Source: Quercus robur
Taxonomy: Eukaryota > Streptophyta > Magnoliopsida > Fagales > Fagaceae
Length of the DNA stretch: 64,000 nt
NCBI RefSeq assembly: GCF_932294415.1
Contig: NC_065544.1
Location: 17,955,351 to 18,019,350 of the forward strand
Reading direction: 5' to 3'
Part shown: one piece after another, positions 46,304-58,849 of the stretch
Numbering within the stretch: the first letter of the stretch is position 1
How the letters are laid out: each line of letters opens with the position of its first letter
Notes under the pieces: generated by a model
Told to the model about the DNA's origin: nothing
Database searches by the model: none
What the model saw: only the letters and a program-made list of their open reading frames with translations
Translations under genes and position numbers: made by a program

Positions 46304-49300
46304 CTTTTATTTTCTTATTTCTATTTTAATATATGTTTGTTGAGGATTATTTATGATCTTTTTAATCCTAGGTATTAGATTGTGTTAGAATCATGGTTAA
46401 ATGATTAAATTCATCATTTCCTAATAGCTCAAGCTTTTGGGATAATCGGTAATTTATCATGGTAATTTATCAGATTGGTTATCGCATCAATTACAATTCT
46501 GGTCCAACTAACAATTTTTTTTTTAATTAAATTCTGTAGACATGATTGAAAGATAGAAAATACTTGAGGGGTTGAAAAATGTTAAAAGTATGACCTTTGA
46601 CAGATTCCCAGCTTTCTGAAAATGAAACTGGATGTTCCAATATTTAAATGTGTTGAAATTTAAGGAAATTTAACTTATCGAAGAAAAAAATTTTGTTGAA
46701 ATTTAAAATCTGTTATGATCTTGACCGATCTCTTATTTTTTACTCGGGAAGTTGAAGTTCCTTTTAATTTTGGGGCAGGGGCCTGGAGGTGTATGGTGTG
46801 ATGTGGATGTTGTGGAATTCTCCTATTTTGGTGCACCTGCTCCAACTCCCAAAGAACAACTATATACAGAGCTCATAGATGGCTTGACAGGAAGTGATCC
46901 ATGTATTGGCTCTGGCTCCCAGGTAATTTTTTTCTCTTTAACCAAACTCCCATTTCATGTGCTTGTTAAATTTCAGGGAAAACACTTGTTCACAGAACAT
47001 AATGGAAGCAACTCTACCCAGTTTTGGAGAATTCTTGAAAATACCATGACAGAGCATTGATCAAGCTTTGCTGCATGGAAGTAGGAGTTTTTAAGAATTA
47101 TTCTATAAATCTATATAATGTTGATCAAGATATCTACTAATCAAAAAATATTTATATTGATCAAAACCTCTTATCACTAGTTTTATTTATCACTCGTTGT
47201 AATATTTCTTCAGTAAATCATGACAATATTAATTGAACTGGTAATAATACTTATAAGTTTACATTTCAACCTTTGTTGTGATAACCAATGGTATGCTCTA
47301 TAGTCTTTTCAGTGAAAACTATATTAAAAATAGGACGTTTTAACCATGAAATTTTATATAAAGAAAGTATATATTGAAAGCATTTTGATAGTGTATCACT
47401 TTTTTCCAATGAAACAACTGTTTAAAAATTTAACTATGAATGTTTGTTTAGAAAAAATAAAATTTGGAAACTTATTTATCACTTTTTATAATTTACCAAT
47501 GAAAAGTGGGCCATCTATGACTCATGAAGAAAGCTATATCTACTCTTTTCTACCATTTGTAACGGTTGATTCTGAAAAGCTGCAAGAAAGATCTGGTAAG
47601 CCACCAGTAAGCGTTGTGATCTGACATCTATTTTGTGTGTGTGGGGCCTGATTTCTGGATCTGGGTTTAATGAATGCGAAATGATCACTAATCTAAGTTT
47701 TATTTCAACTCCTTTGTCATCTGTGATCGGTTAGAGCTAAATATCTTGACACCTTTGGTTCTAGTCTGAAAAAGTGAAGTATTTAGTTTTGTATCAATAT
47801 ATACACATTTGTAATCATCAAAATTAGATGACAGATTTGGGACCACCTTTGAGTGGGATGATGTCAACTGCTCACATGAAATGATGGGGAGATCTCAACA
47901 GCTAGCTTTTCATATTTGTTTTCTTCTCTTCATATTGGTATAGTATTTTTTTTAGATAAGTTGGCTCACAAAAAGGTTCTTTGTGAATTTCTTTATGTCA
48001 TTGTAGCCTTTGGTGCAACAGCATTTGATCGAATACAGTCTGGCTTTTGGCTTTCTTAACTGGTGAATAATTGCATGGCCAATAGTTTGTGCCAAGATAG
48101 ACTCTGCTGATGGTTTAGTGCAGATTGTCTGTGTGATTAGAACAACATTTATATGTTTTTAGGGAATTTTAGAAGGCGTGAATTATATATTTTCCCCCAT
48201 ACCTAATATGCTGAGACAACTTCTAGGGAGGACAAATGCTTGGTGAACAAGTAATCTTAGAAATGAGGAAAAAAAGAGAAAGAAAGTCGAGAGACATGTT
48301 TTTCAATGCTATCTTTGTATTCATGGTGTATGCTAGCAAGTCATTTACGAACTTAGCTGTCCATCAAAGGTTATGATTCTTATGAAATTGGATTGATGGC
48401 AGCTTATTTTCAGTTATGTGTTTCCTTTTAGCTGGTAAACTGTATTGCATAGTATTTGTAAAGCTTGTTATCCTTGTCTTGGTGATTCAACCATATTTTA
48501 TTAACTTGTTAATTAATCATTATGCTTGGCCAAACTTTTTCAACAGCATTTCTTAAATAGTGAAAAACATTTGCAATGTTTTTGTTAGGTTGTTTACTAT
48601 CTTTCGTTTCCTGAATCTCAATTTTCTAACAACATTTGTTACACACTAGTAGCTGGTGTCTTCACTTCTGCTCATGAAATTACCTAATTGCTTTTTTGCT
48701 TATATAGGTGGCAAGCCAAGGGACATATGGAACCTTGGGCGCTATTGTAAAAAGCCGAACAGGAAATAGACAGGTTGGTTTTCTCACAAATCGGCATGTG
48801 GCAGTTGATTTGGACTACCCAAATCAGAAAATGTTTCATCCGTTGCCACCCAACCTTGGACCTGGGGTGTATCTTGGTGCTGTGGAGAGGGCAACATCAT
48901 TTATCACAGATGATCTTTGGTATGGCATCTTTGCTGGAACAAATCCAGGTAATGTAGTTCCAAATTGCAGTTATCGTTAACCTGGATTATTGGCAAAAAC
49001 TTATAAGCTTGTTGTGAATTTATGAATCATATTGTAGAATCATGCTTCTGTAAAGTCCAGAAAGTTGCTATCTTGCTGTCTAAAAAAATAGTTGGGATCT
49101 TTTTTAAGACTGATCATTTAGTGGGTTCCAGTGGGGATACTGTCATGCAATATTTATAACTTAATCCTATGTGCTTTGTATTATGGGTATTACCCGTAGA
49201 CCAGGCTGTTCTTTGGATCAAAATGGAGGCACCCAACCAAAATGACAATCTCAACCTTAAACTTATTGTCTTAATCAAAATGCACATTTCTCTCCTGCAC

Positions 49301-52011
49301 CCTTGAACTGAAGCACTGCTAGCTCAACAGGTCAAGCTGTTTTGTAAAAATCAGTCATGTGCACTGTAAATCAGCCCAGACCAAACTAGGTTGTGCCTGT
49401 TTACACTGGTCTGAACATTGTGTGCCCTTCTAACCTTTTGATTAGTTGATTGTTGCTAATTTCCAAATGGTAGATTTTTAATGATATTGCTTGTAAAATG
49501 TTAATGCTTATTTAGGGGTGTAAAGTTATTGAGGCAGGAAATACTTTTTGCCAAATTTATTGAAACAAACTAGGGTAAGTTTATTGAATATTTTTTGTTA
49601 TGTATTGCAATATGAGGGAGAAGGCTCATTTTAGCATTGCCTGCAGAAATCTATTTAATATTTAATCCTCTTTCTTGAGGATCTTTTGGCTTTGTGCTGG
49701 TTTAAACTATGAAGCTTATGTTTAAATCTGGTAGTATCGTTGATTAGTTTGGATGTCTTCTCGTTGGATCAATCCCTTATATATTTGTATATCTTACTAA
49801 AGCAATATTATTGATGATTTCACAATTGTCTGTATAACTTCATATATGTGGTAATGGGTTTCTCATTGTGTTCTGACCCCCACATATACCCATTACGATT
49901 TGGTGCCCATGCAGAAACATTTGTACGAGCTGATGGTGCCTTCATTGCTTTTACGGAAGATTTTAATATGCACAACGTGACTACAACTGTAAAAGGTGTG
50001 GGTCAGATAGGTGATGTCAACATCATAGATTTGCAGTCTCCCATTAACAGTCTCATTGGAAGGCAAGTGGTCAAAGTTGGAAGAAGTTCTGGGTTGACTA
50101 CTGGGACCATAACAGCCTATGCCCTAGAGTATAATGATGAGAAAGGGATTTGTTTCTTCACTGATTTTCTTGTTGTTGGTGAGAATCAGCAGACATTTGA
50201 CCTTGAAGGTGATAGTGGAAGCCTCATTCTCCTAACTGGTCAGAATGGGGAGAAGCCACGACCTGTCGGGATTATTTGGGGAGGGACTGCTAATCGAGGT
50301 CGGCTGAAACTAAAAGTTGGACAACCTCCAGAAAATTGGACTAGTGGAGTTGATCTTGGACGCCTTCTTGACCTCCTTGAACTTGATCTCATCACAACCA
50401 GTGAAGGGCTTCAAGGTTTGTGCTTCTGAATCAACATTATTTTTCCCATTGGTTACTTCTGTGGCCCATTTTGTATAGTATGGAGTCACATTCTTATCAT
50501 ATCACAAAAAAGCAAGACAGTATGGTAATATAGATATCATTTTTTGCCTCAAGGACTTAAATTGCTTTTGACACTCAAACTTAACTGTCAAACTTGGCTT
50601 TAATTTTAATTTGTTCCTAGGAATTGAAAGGGTAGAAATGGCTTTATTGCCCAATGGTACTTCGTTTAATGATAAGGTTGAAGGCAATTTATAATGGGTG
50701 TGGTGTTTAGGTTAAGGCGTCAAGTACGTGATTGGCCTGTGACTATATCATGTGTTCATGCCCACAGTTATGCAAACTTCTTTACATTATTACAAATGTA
50801 GACAATATAGAGAAAAGAAAATTATAGTGGGAACGAGTTAGGGAATCTTCAGAGAGAGAGAGAGAGAGGCTGAAAGTTTCATACCCATCTGATTTGGTGT
50901 GATATTGCACAAGTATTTAGTCTGTGTTTATTCTTGGAATTTTTTTTTTTTTTAATCTTTGTCCAAGATTTTCCAGAAGCACACTAAAAAAAAAAGTGTG
51001 TTACTTTCACTTTTCTGTTCTTTCAGTTGGAGTTAAATGTTTGGGACACATGGGAACACTTGTATAGTTGTAGGATAACATTGCTAGAATCAAACTAATT
51101 TGAGGTCACAGAGTAATTTACCATTAGTCTTTCTATGGAAATTCTATGCATGTTCTAATTTGGATTAACATCATTTTAGCAAAAGTCTTTCCAACTTCTT
51201 TCATCCAAGAGATTGCTGTGGAAAAGTAGCCTCCACATGTTATTTTTGAAGAGCATGTCTCTTGGCTTATCTTGGACCAAGCAATGGGTTTAAATTTCTT
51301 ATGTAATTGTGAAACCCTTGTTAATAGGTATATACATAGATGACATGCTCTCACAGTTTCCTAAGTATGCTCATTTTAGGTTTGATGATGAAGAATTTAA
51401 GATACAATAGTGTCGAGACTCATTGTTTGGTTTTAAGCAAGCTGAGGACATGCATTCAGAAATTTGTGGGGTGACTCCTCAGGAGAAAGGGTGGAAGTTG
51501 GTCATAGCAAAATATCTTTGGCATGTTTATCACTGACTCACAATACCTTCTCTACTGTTTTTTGGGTAATATAGCTGCAGTGCAAGAGCAGATGAATGTT
51601 TCAGCAGCGGGAAATGATTCTACAGTTGGGGAGTCATCTCCAGCTGAGAGGGTGCCATTAAAAGATAAATTTGAAGAGAATTTTGAGCCACTTGGTTTGA
51701 AGGTCCAGCACGTTGTTCAAGTTGAAGGCGAGTCCTGTCAGGGCCGGAATCCACCATTCATCCACACCGAGTTTCATATAGAAAATGGGATTGACAAAAC
51801 TCCAAATGTAGAACACCAGTTCATTCCAAGTTTTGCTGCCAGATCTCCAGTTCATCAAAGCAATCCAGAGAAACTTGCAGAATCTAAAAGTCTCTCAGCA
51901 TTGAGGAATGGCTCTGATGAAGAGGTTTTTGTTTCTTTGCAGTTAGGTGAGCCGGAATCAAAGAGAAGAAAGCACTGCAATTCTACATTTAACATCGAAG
52001 AACCAAAATGA
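44291..52011 (+). CDS. NAL1-like: NARROW LEAF 1-like trypsin-fold serine protease
   Basis: Coding exons are 44291-44785, 46779-46922, 48708-48948, 49915-50415 and 51575-52011. All introns are GT-AG and phases agree, giving 605 aa (rice NAL1 is about 582). The catalytic triad is in place: His243 in TNRHVA, Asp300 in VRADGAF, Ser394 in EGDSGS, matching the His233/Asp291/Ser385 I recall for rice NAL1. The C-terminal part is low-complexity with a basic SKRRKH (nuclear-signal-like) near the end. Rice NAL1 degrades a TOPLESS-type corepressor and affects leaf width, auxin transport and yield; the Arabidopsis relatives (At5g45030, At2g35155, At3g12950) are little studied. No catalytic residue is lost and the frame is clean, so it looks functional. 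The last exon start could shift by a few bases. Confidence 0.93.
45482..46331 (+). mobile_element. Miniature LTR element (TRIM-like fossil) in NAL1 intron
   Basis: Two direct repeats of about 280 bp (about 45482-45762 and 46043-46331) share TAGACCATGG-like starts, CTACTATGGTTTT, TTTGGGGCTTT and CCATGTTAATT plus a CT tract. Directly after the first is a primer-binding-like TGATATCAGAGCC (initiator Met tRNA type), and directly before the second a polypurine tract GAGAGGGGGGAGGG. The interior is only about 280 bp, with no gag or pol. This is a terminal-repeat retrotransposon in miniature, copia-like by its primer site. The repeats have diverged clearly, so it is old. Confidence 0.75.
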
Positions 52012-52560
52012 AGCAAGGACAAGAAAATTGACTCGGCTTACTTGGAGGGACATAATTGTTCCTCAATTTTGGCTTCATGTTGCTAGGCCTTAAAATTCCA
52101 AATTGCAAGTTTCTTTTAAGTGTCAAATTGCTACAAAAATATCAGGTTCCTGCCTCCTCTCAGATCAAATACATTCTTTTTAGCATGTTTTGGTCGAGGT
52201 TACAACTATAGGTTACATATGTGGGTCATACGTAGAGAAATGTGTAGGTGGTACTTGTGTTTAATTTTTCTTTCATATCATTTGGTTAAGTCATTGTACC
52301 ATAAGCACTCCTGAAGTGGGAGTATGAAGATACTGGCAGTTAAGAATGTAAAATGTTATTTTTAGCGAGCCACCTTGGTTATTTAGCACCAAATAGAAGT
52401 CTCTCTTTTCTTCTTTTTCTTTTTTTCTTTTTTAAGTAAAGCATTGTGTATATGTATTTCTACTCTACTATTAAATGAAGCAAACTCTTATAATGATCCT
52501 TGAATGTTGTAACTTAGAACCTTTAATTGAATGTCTCAGAAGGTTTTTTTTTTTTTTTTT
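52012..52560 (+). other. NAL1-like 3' UTR and downstream DNA
   Basis: The 3' UTR probably runs a few hundred bases past the stop at 52009-52011. AT-rich sequence and T-rich runs (52409-52432, 52544-52561) follow, leading to the LINE. No other gene is seen. Confidence 0.5.
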
Positions 52561-52569
52561 TCCTTGTGG

Positions 52570-53453
52570 AAAACTGAGCCTCTTCCAAAAGTAAAATGTT
52601 TCTTGTGGCAATGCTCACTTGAGTATGCCAAACCTTTGTTAAGGGACGAATTGGTTGGACTGGCTTAGACTCAATTGCCGCAACTCCAGCTGCTATGGAG
52701 CCTCTGAGATTGCCTGGAGTATTATCTTCCCCTTAGGAATATGGAGCCTGTGGTTGCAAAGAAACCAAGTGGTTTTCAATGTGGTCAGTCCCCATGGTGA
52801 TTTGAAATCAGATGTCCTGGCTAAAGCAGCAGAATATGTTTACGTAGGAGTCAACTCTCGCTTCTCTCCTACCCGCTCTATCATTCAAATCAAATGGCTG
52901 CATCCCCCCCTGAATTGGGTGAAGCTAAACTCAGATGGGCCTTCCTTGGGTAATCCCGGTCAGGCTGGAGGTGGTGGGCTTATTAGAGATTCTAATGGAG
53001 TTTGGATTGGAGGGTATGCTAGAGCTAATGGGATCATCACGAGCGTAGCAGCTAAGCTATGGGCGTTAAGAGATGGAATTAATGTGTCTTTCCCTAAATC
53101 TCCTAACTGTTGAAGTTGAGTTAGATGTAAAGCTGGTAGTTGATCTTCTCAGCAAAGCAAATGAACCTTCAAATGCGAATGATACCATTTTGGCGGACTG
53201 CAAGGAAGGGCTGAAGCGTATTCCAATGATTAAAATCCAACACTATTATAGGGAAGCCAACAAATGTGCTGATACTTTTGCACAACGAGGGGTTAATCTT
53301 ACCCAAGAGTTTGTCATTTTTGTGGAACCTCCTGCTGATGTTATGTTTTTGCTTAATTTAGATATTACTAGAGTGATGGTTAATCACTCTGTGCCTTCTG
53401 TTTCTGTTGCTGGTTAGCTTTTGTAATTTTTCTTCTGATTACCAAAAAAAAAA
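52570..53453 (+). mobile_element. 5'-truncated L1-type LINE (zf-RVT and RNase H end)
   Basis: It starts within the reverse-transcriptase-associated zinc-finger region (PKVKCFLWQC) and continues with WSIIFPLGIWSLWLQRNQVV and the plant RNase H domain: LNSDGPSLGNPGQAGGGGLI, WALRDGI, LVVDLL, HYYREANKCADTFAQRG. The first conserved Asp and the C-terminal Asp are present. One frameshift near 53080-53110 separates the two halves of RNase H, and an in-frame stop lies near 52668. It ends with a TTTTGTAATTTTTCTTCTG tail and A11 at about 53443-53453. It is a dead-on-arrival copy 0.6 kb past the NAL1 stop. Confidence 0.8.
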
Positions 53454-53710
53454 AGTGTACAATCACTGTAAAGTTGAGGGTTCAAGATGGGCATAGATAA
53501 GTGATTCTTTGTTGAAATGATCACTTTTTCTTCTAATTTTTATTATTTCATCTTCAGCATGCCAAGGAGCTGCTTTTTACAAATGTGGGGTGTCAAAAGC
53601 TTCTCTAATATTCTTTGTTTCACTACAGAACTCTTCAACAGAGATATTCCTAACAACTGAACTGGCAATGCAAGTTTTGAATTAAAGATTTGAAATTTAA
53701 CTCAACTTTT

Positions 53711-53908
53711 TAGCTGATAGAAGTACTGATGGATCCATAGTAAGCAAGATAGCATCTCTGTTTGAAAGTGATGGAAGTAACTTCTACAGCAACAACCGTA
53801 AAGAGATTCAGATTTGGGATAGATCTGAGCAAAAAATAGTCAAGCTCAACAATGACACAACACTTACAAAACAGGCTGTCTATCTTGATAATGGATTAAG
53901 AATTTAAG
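53711..53908 (+). other. Unassigned exon-like ORF fragment
   Basis: After an acceptor-like CTTTTTAG an open frame of about 65 codons runs to a TAA, reading STDGSIVSKIASLFESDGSN and KEIQIWDRSEQKIVKLNNDT. The composition is protein-like and unlike the surrounding AT-rich DNA. I do not recognise a family. There is no ATG at its start, so it would be a terminal exon or a gene relic. Confidence 0.3.
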
Positions 53909-54250
53909 ATAGTCACTTCATACAGCTACGACAGATGATTTCACCAGGGTCCCTACAGGGATATAGAAGGAGATTACAATGAATTTTTTTTATGCTTTAA
54001 AGAGAGTGGACTTTGCTTTCTGCCTTTATGTATTGTTGGTCTCAACTCTCAAACCCCACTCTTCTCTCATCTGCAATAGCCCATATAACTAGTTGCTTTA
54101 AGCATAAAAGAAATCATATTCCATAATCCCCTTTCTATTTGACTAGATCAGTCATACAATATTGCTGGGAAAGAGGCAATTATTTGACAACTGGTCTCAT
54201 AATCAGAATTTTCAAGCTAATAATGGACTTATCAACAATTATTCTGATTA

Positions 54251-54285
<35 letters not shown>

Positions 54286-54357
54286 TTCGATAGTCACAAG
54301 CAAGGGGATTTGACACCAGAATAAATAAATCTATAAGTTTTAATATTAATCTTAGAT

Positions 54358-54475
54358 CTGTAACCAAGAGCTTTATAGTTTAATTGATACCTCTCCATGC
54401 ACAAAATGCTTGGAGGTTCGAGGTGAAAAGTTCGAGCTGTGCGGTTAGGAACTGTAACTATATTTTTTTAGGGAA
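54358..54475 (+). mobile_element. tRNA-derived SINE remnant
   Basis: An A-box-like TATAGTTTAATTGATACC and a B-box-like GGTTCGAGGTG (about 54415) are spaced as in a tRNA gene, followed by a T-rich end. It lacks a cloverleaf, so it is not a functional tRNA. Confidence 0.5.
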
Positions 54476-57400
54476 TGCTACTAATTTAATATGAGCAAGA
54501 TGTAGGTACAGTACTTAGGTGCTGTTCCTTAGTTTCCCATTTTTCTCATGGGAAGAAAGTGTATTTTTTAGTTAAGTAACCACATGGTTAAATCTTAAGA
54601 AAGAAACCTAAGAAACAACACCTAAAATATTGTATTTAAGTTTTGTCCATTTAATATATACTAATAAGATTAAAACATGCCAAACAAATTTTACATATAT
54701 AATTAAAATGTGGTTATGGCCACAAAGGTCATCTCCTATCTTTTATGCTAGGATGTATGTACTCTTGCTTTCTGCCATTGACTAATAAAAAATGAGGATC
54801 ACAAATAATATAAATGAATAGAAATACGTAATATTTCTAGTGTTTTCTCTTATTATTTGTTTCATATATAACTAGGAATCTTTTGAATTAACTATGAAGC
54901 ATATAACAACCTATGAGGTTCCATTGATGTTTATTGCCATAGATCGATCAAGGCCTCACTTGTCTTGCGTTGCAATTTGACCATACTCGATTGTTCCGAC
55001 TAAAGAACTATCCTCGGAGTCTTGATCAGCTAAGTGGCCCTAAGCTCAGCAGAATGCCTTCAAATGACTGATGGTTGCAGTAAGGCCTAATACGTTGGGC
55101 TAGGCCAATGAGGCTCCTTACTCAAATTGAACTCTCTGAGCAATTTCCTCTCCAAATTCCTTCACGGTTACAAGAAAATGTCGTGTATATTTTCTTCCAC
55201 TTATAATTGGAGGGTCCCACCATTTATGAGTGGAATGAAGCATACATCCGAAATAAATTATACTTCCTTTATGATTACACTTTTTTTTAGTCCAAGTAAA
55301 TGAAACGAAAAATCTCAAGTTCTATGGAATGATCCTATCACTCTGGGATCAATAAGATAGATTCAACCCACAATGACCCTCTTTACTTGATTCACAAGGG
55401 TGCAATCATCATTTGATGACTTTTGCTTTAAATGACATTGTTCACTTTGATTTATGTGAGGGATAAGAGTGCATGTAATAAATGGCTACAAAAATGTTGC
55501 ATTTTGTGGATTTCAATGTGGTAGTTTACCAAAGAATAAAATAATTTTTCTCATTAAAGGGCTCCATCTCTAACTTTGTGCTCGCCATTGATAAGAACTA
55601 CTTGAATCAATAAAATAATAGAATTAGTGCACCATTGTAGATTTCAAAACCAGTAAAATAATCTCAAAAAAACTTCTCCTATCATGGGCTGAACTTAACC
55701 CTCCAACTCTTTATTTAATAAAGTAATTTGTTTTATCAAAAAAATAAATAAATAAAGTAATTTGAAAGATCTGGGAAACCATCCAAGCAAGCTTTACAAA
55801 GTTTAGGCCTGCGCGCATAAGCATTTTATATTAACTTGGAAAGTAATAATAATCATCTGTCAAAAGTATTGAGAACTCTTTTGGAAATGTAAATGATGTT
55901 TTGAATGTATTGCATCATAAAAGAGAAATAAAATTAAAGAAAATCTTTTTATAAAAAACAATCATATAACAAATAAATACACAGAGAATGAATTGTACCT
56001 TGTCCATAACCGTGAGACGTCTCTTCTCTTGGTTAATTTCCTTTGGATAACTACCCATTACTTCTAATAATTACTCACGTCAAACTCTATAAACAGGGTA
56101 ATATAATATAACCACTGGATATATAGAAGTGTGTGTGTAAAATATATGTGAGGAAAAAAAAAAAAAAAAGTTCTCTCTATTTCTACTCAGAATATAAGAG
56201 TTCTTAAGCGACAAATTCATGTGTCTTGTTTTAGTTGCAAACATCAACATGACTAAGATATGGAAGAATTGTCCACAATTTGCAGCAACCATTGAATTGA
56301 TCCTAAAGTTATGCACTCTTTTTCTTTGGGGGGTTTAATATATGAATGCTGTTCCTCGTAGTAAAAAGTGATATACATTATACCATGCTTCTGCGGAGGA
56401 AAAGCTACGATGCTAATTACAATTTAACAGCAATTCCAGTATGTATGTAGGAATGACTTTTACAAATTAACCTTTCTTATTTCATGAATATAAAGGCTAG
56501 CTCCACAATTAATTAATTCACATGCAATACTATACATAGCTTCTAGTACCGCACGTGCATGGTTCGTTTGATTTTGACATGCAGATTAAGTCACCTCATT
56601 AATCATCATGTCATTCTAGATGAACTGAATTTGCTATATAATCTTTAATATATGTATAGCATTTTTAGAATTATATAATGTTAGGGTAATGCTAATTTTA
56701 TATATATATATATATGGTGTTGTGTCACCACCCTAGCAAGTAATTAAACTCTAATCACCTTTCCTCATCATGTCTGATTGCTAAAGCATATGTGTGGTGA
56801 TGGCAAAAAACAATGTAGCAATCATAATAATGATTTGTTTACAGCTATCGTGTCAGGCATATTAATTAATTGAAAGGAAATATTATGTCAGCTATCCATG
56901 TGGAATAATCAAAAAGCTTTGCCCATAAAATTATTTTTAGAAAAGACACTTGGATAATATTTGCCAATGATGGGCATAGCTTTGATGTAGAGAAAGCTCT
57001 GTCCAAGCGATCCTTATATTAACGTCCACATAAAGTCATGTATGTAACAAAAAATACATACTTTCTATGTGTTCAAATTTGATTAGTTAAGGATGACAAT
57101 GGATCAAATTTAGTGGGTTTTTTATTTATTTATTTATTATTATTATTGTGGTCAACTGTAGTAATTATAGGGTTTAAAAAAATGATTTGGACTTCGTATT
57201 AGGTTTGGGTTCACATTTTAAGCTTGCTAGGATTTGGACCCGGTTACAAAGCTAAACAACTTAAATACTCTTATTATTAATTTTGTATACCAAAAAAAAA
57301 AAAAAAAAAAAAAAAACCTAGAGTTTTTACAACAAAAGTAAGAGTACCCTCTTTTTTTTTTCTATTAAAATATTATTTAGTTTAGTGTAAGAATTATTAC

Positions 57401-57805
57401 TAATGCTGGAATTATATTATCCAATTTTAAGTTAACCTGACCTAATAAAACTTGTTTGACCCAACTCATACCAAGATAAACAAGTCTGTTTGTGACAAGT
57501 TGGTGTTCTTCAAATGTAAATAGATCTACATTGGAATGAAATTTCTAAAATTTAATAGGGTATGTAAAATACTTAGAAGATTTAGATTTGGGTTTGGAAA
57601 GACTTTTTCGTACAAAACTAAACCAATTTCCCTTCGTATAATCAGCTTCTATATTAGTTTCAAATTTTTAAAAAGATAATAACGATTAAAAAAAATTTAA
57701 TTACCATATGATGGAAATCAAAATAATGCAACTATAATGATAGAAGTACTTCATTAGCATTGTAAAATTAACTATAAAAAAGCACTAAAAAGTCAAAGCC
57801 ATTAC
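54476..57805. other. Gene-poor DNA
   Basis: Holds an AT microsatellite at 56699-56715, a long A tract at 57292-57315 and scattered A/T runs. No coding sequence, RNA gene or transposon end could be supported. Confidence 0.5.
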
Positions 57806-57921
57806 CTTTTTTATTTTATATATTTTTTATAATAAAGTTACAAGATGATGGAAAGATTTGAATCTTGGATGTTATAGAAACATCAAGAGATACCAACTAA
57901 TTGAACTACAAAAATCTTGAC
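57806..57921 (-). mobile_element. tRNA-derived SINE remnant
   Basis: The minus strand reads TTGTAGTTCAATTAGTTGGT (A box) then AGATTCAAATCTT (B-box position) and an A/T-rich tail. It looks like a decayed tRNA-type SINE distinct from the 40594 family. Confidence 0.5.
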
Positions 57922-58220
57922 CAGTAATTACCTATTTATTATTAAATAAACACCGTTTCTTTTTGTAAGGGTTAAAACTTAAAACACTCCATGCAATGGA
58001 CATCACATCTCAAACTTGTATTTCCAGCAAAGGATCAATCTATGGCCACAATACACAAGATGAACAATAGTTCTAAGACCAATTTTTTACATGAAGTGTT
58101 AGAGATATCAAGGCCCACTCTTAATCAAGGCATAATTATTTTGTATAATTCCTTCGATTTAGAGAGATAGAACTACTAAAGCTGCTCCCTCTAGAACTAG
58201 TTTAAATTTATGATATCTAG

Positions 58221-58423
58221 GATGTGTTTGGATACCGCTTATTTTGCTAAAATTGAAAAATTATTACTTAAAGTACTGTAGATAAAGGTAAAAGTTAATT
58301 AAAATAGTATAGTGAAGCCCATAAATAGTGTTAAAAAGTGCAGTGGGACCTATAAATAGTAGAAAAAATAAGCTAAATAGTTAAATAATTTTCATTTTTC
58401 ATCATAACCCAAACGCATACCTA
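58221..58423. mobile_element. MITE, about 200 bp
   Basis: The ends GATGTGTTTGGATACC and CCAAACGCATAC are inverted. The interior words TATTTTGCTAAAATTGAAAA and AAAGTGCAGTGGGACC match the 16479-16681 copy in opposite orientation. Confidence 0.65.
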
Positions 58424-58849
58424 ATCTTACTTAGAGTACAAGAAAGATAATTCTAATTATACTTGTAGTACAAATATTATAACTCTAGGTTAATCTATCG
58501 TGAATCTAGGATCTAGTCTACTAGTCTAGGTTCATTATACAAGATTCATATTTTCCTATATACTAATCATGGTTCCAAAGTTATGTGTGGCATGTTCTAA
58601 CATGGTATCTTAGCTATATTTGATCTTTTCTAATAATAAAAATCTAAACTCGCTTTATTTCTTTGGATTCTATTGGAATGGAAAATGCCTATGTGATACA
58701 TTCAGGAGAATAAACATAATCAGGATTGTTAGCAAGGGAGACAAATTAAGAATATATATCCTTAATTTTCCTAGATCTAAAGTAGTTAAAAGTGATCATT
58801 TCTTTTCCACTAAATTTGGAAAATGTTGCATGCAATCACATTTTCAATT
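58424..58849. other. Intergenic DNA
   Basis: No gene or element end is recognised; TCTAGGATCTAGTCTACTAG short repeats lie near 58504-58530. Confidence 0.4.

Noticed and set aside
54358-54475. Possible tRNA gene
   Set aside because: A and B boxes are recognisable but the acceptor stem and cloverleaf do not form; a SINE remnant is the better call.
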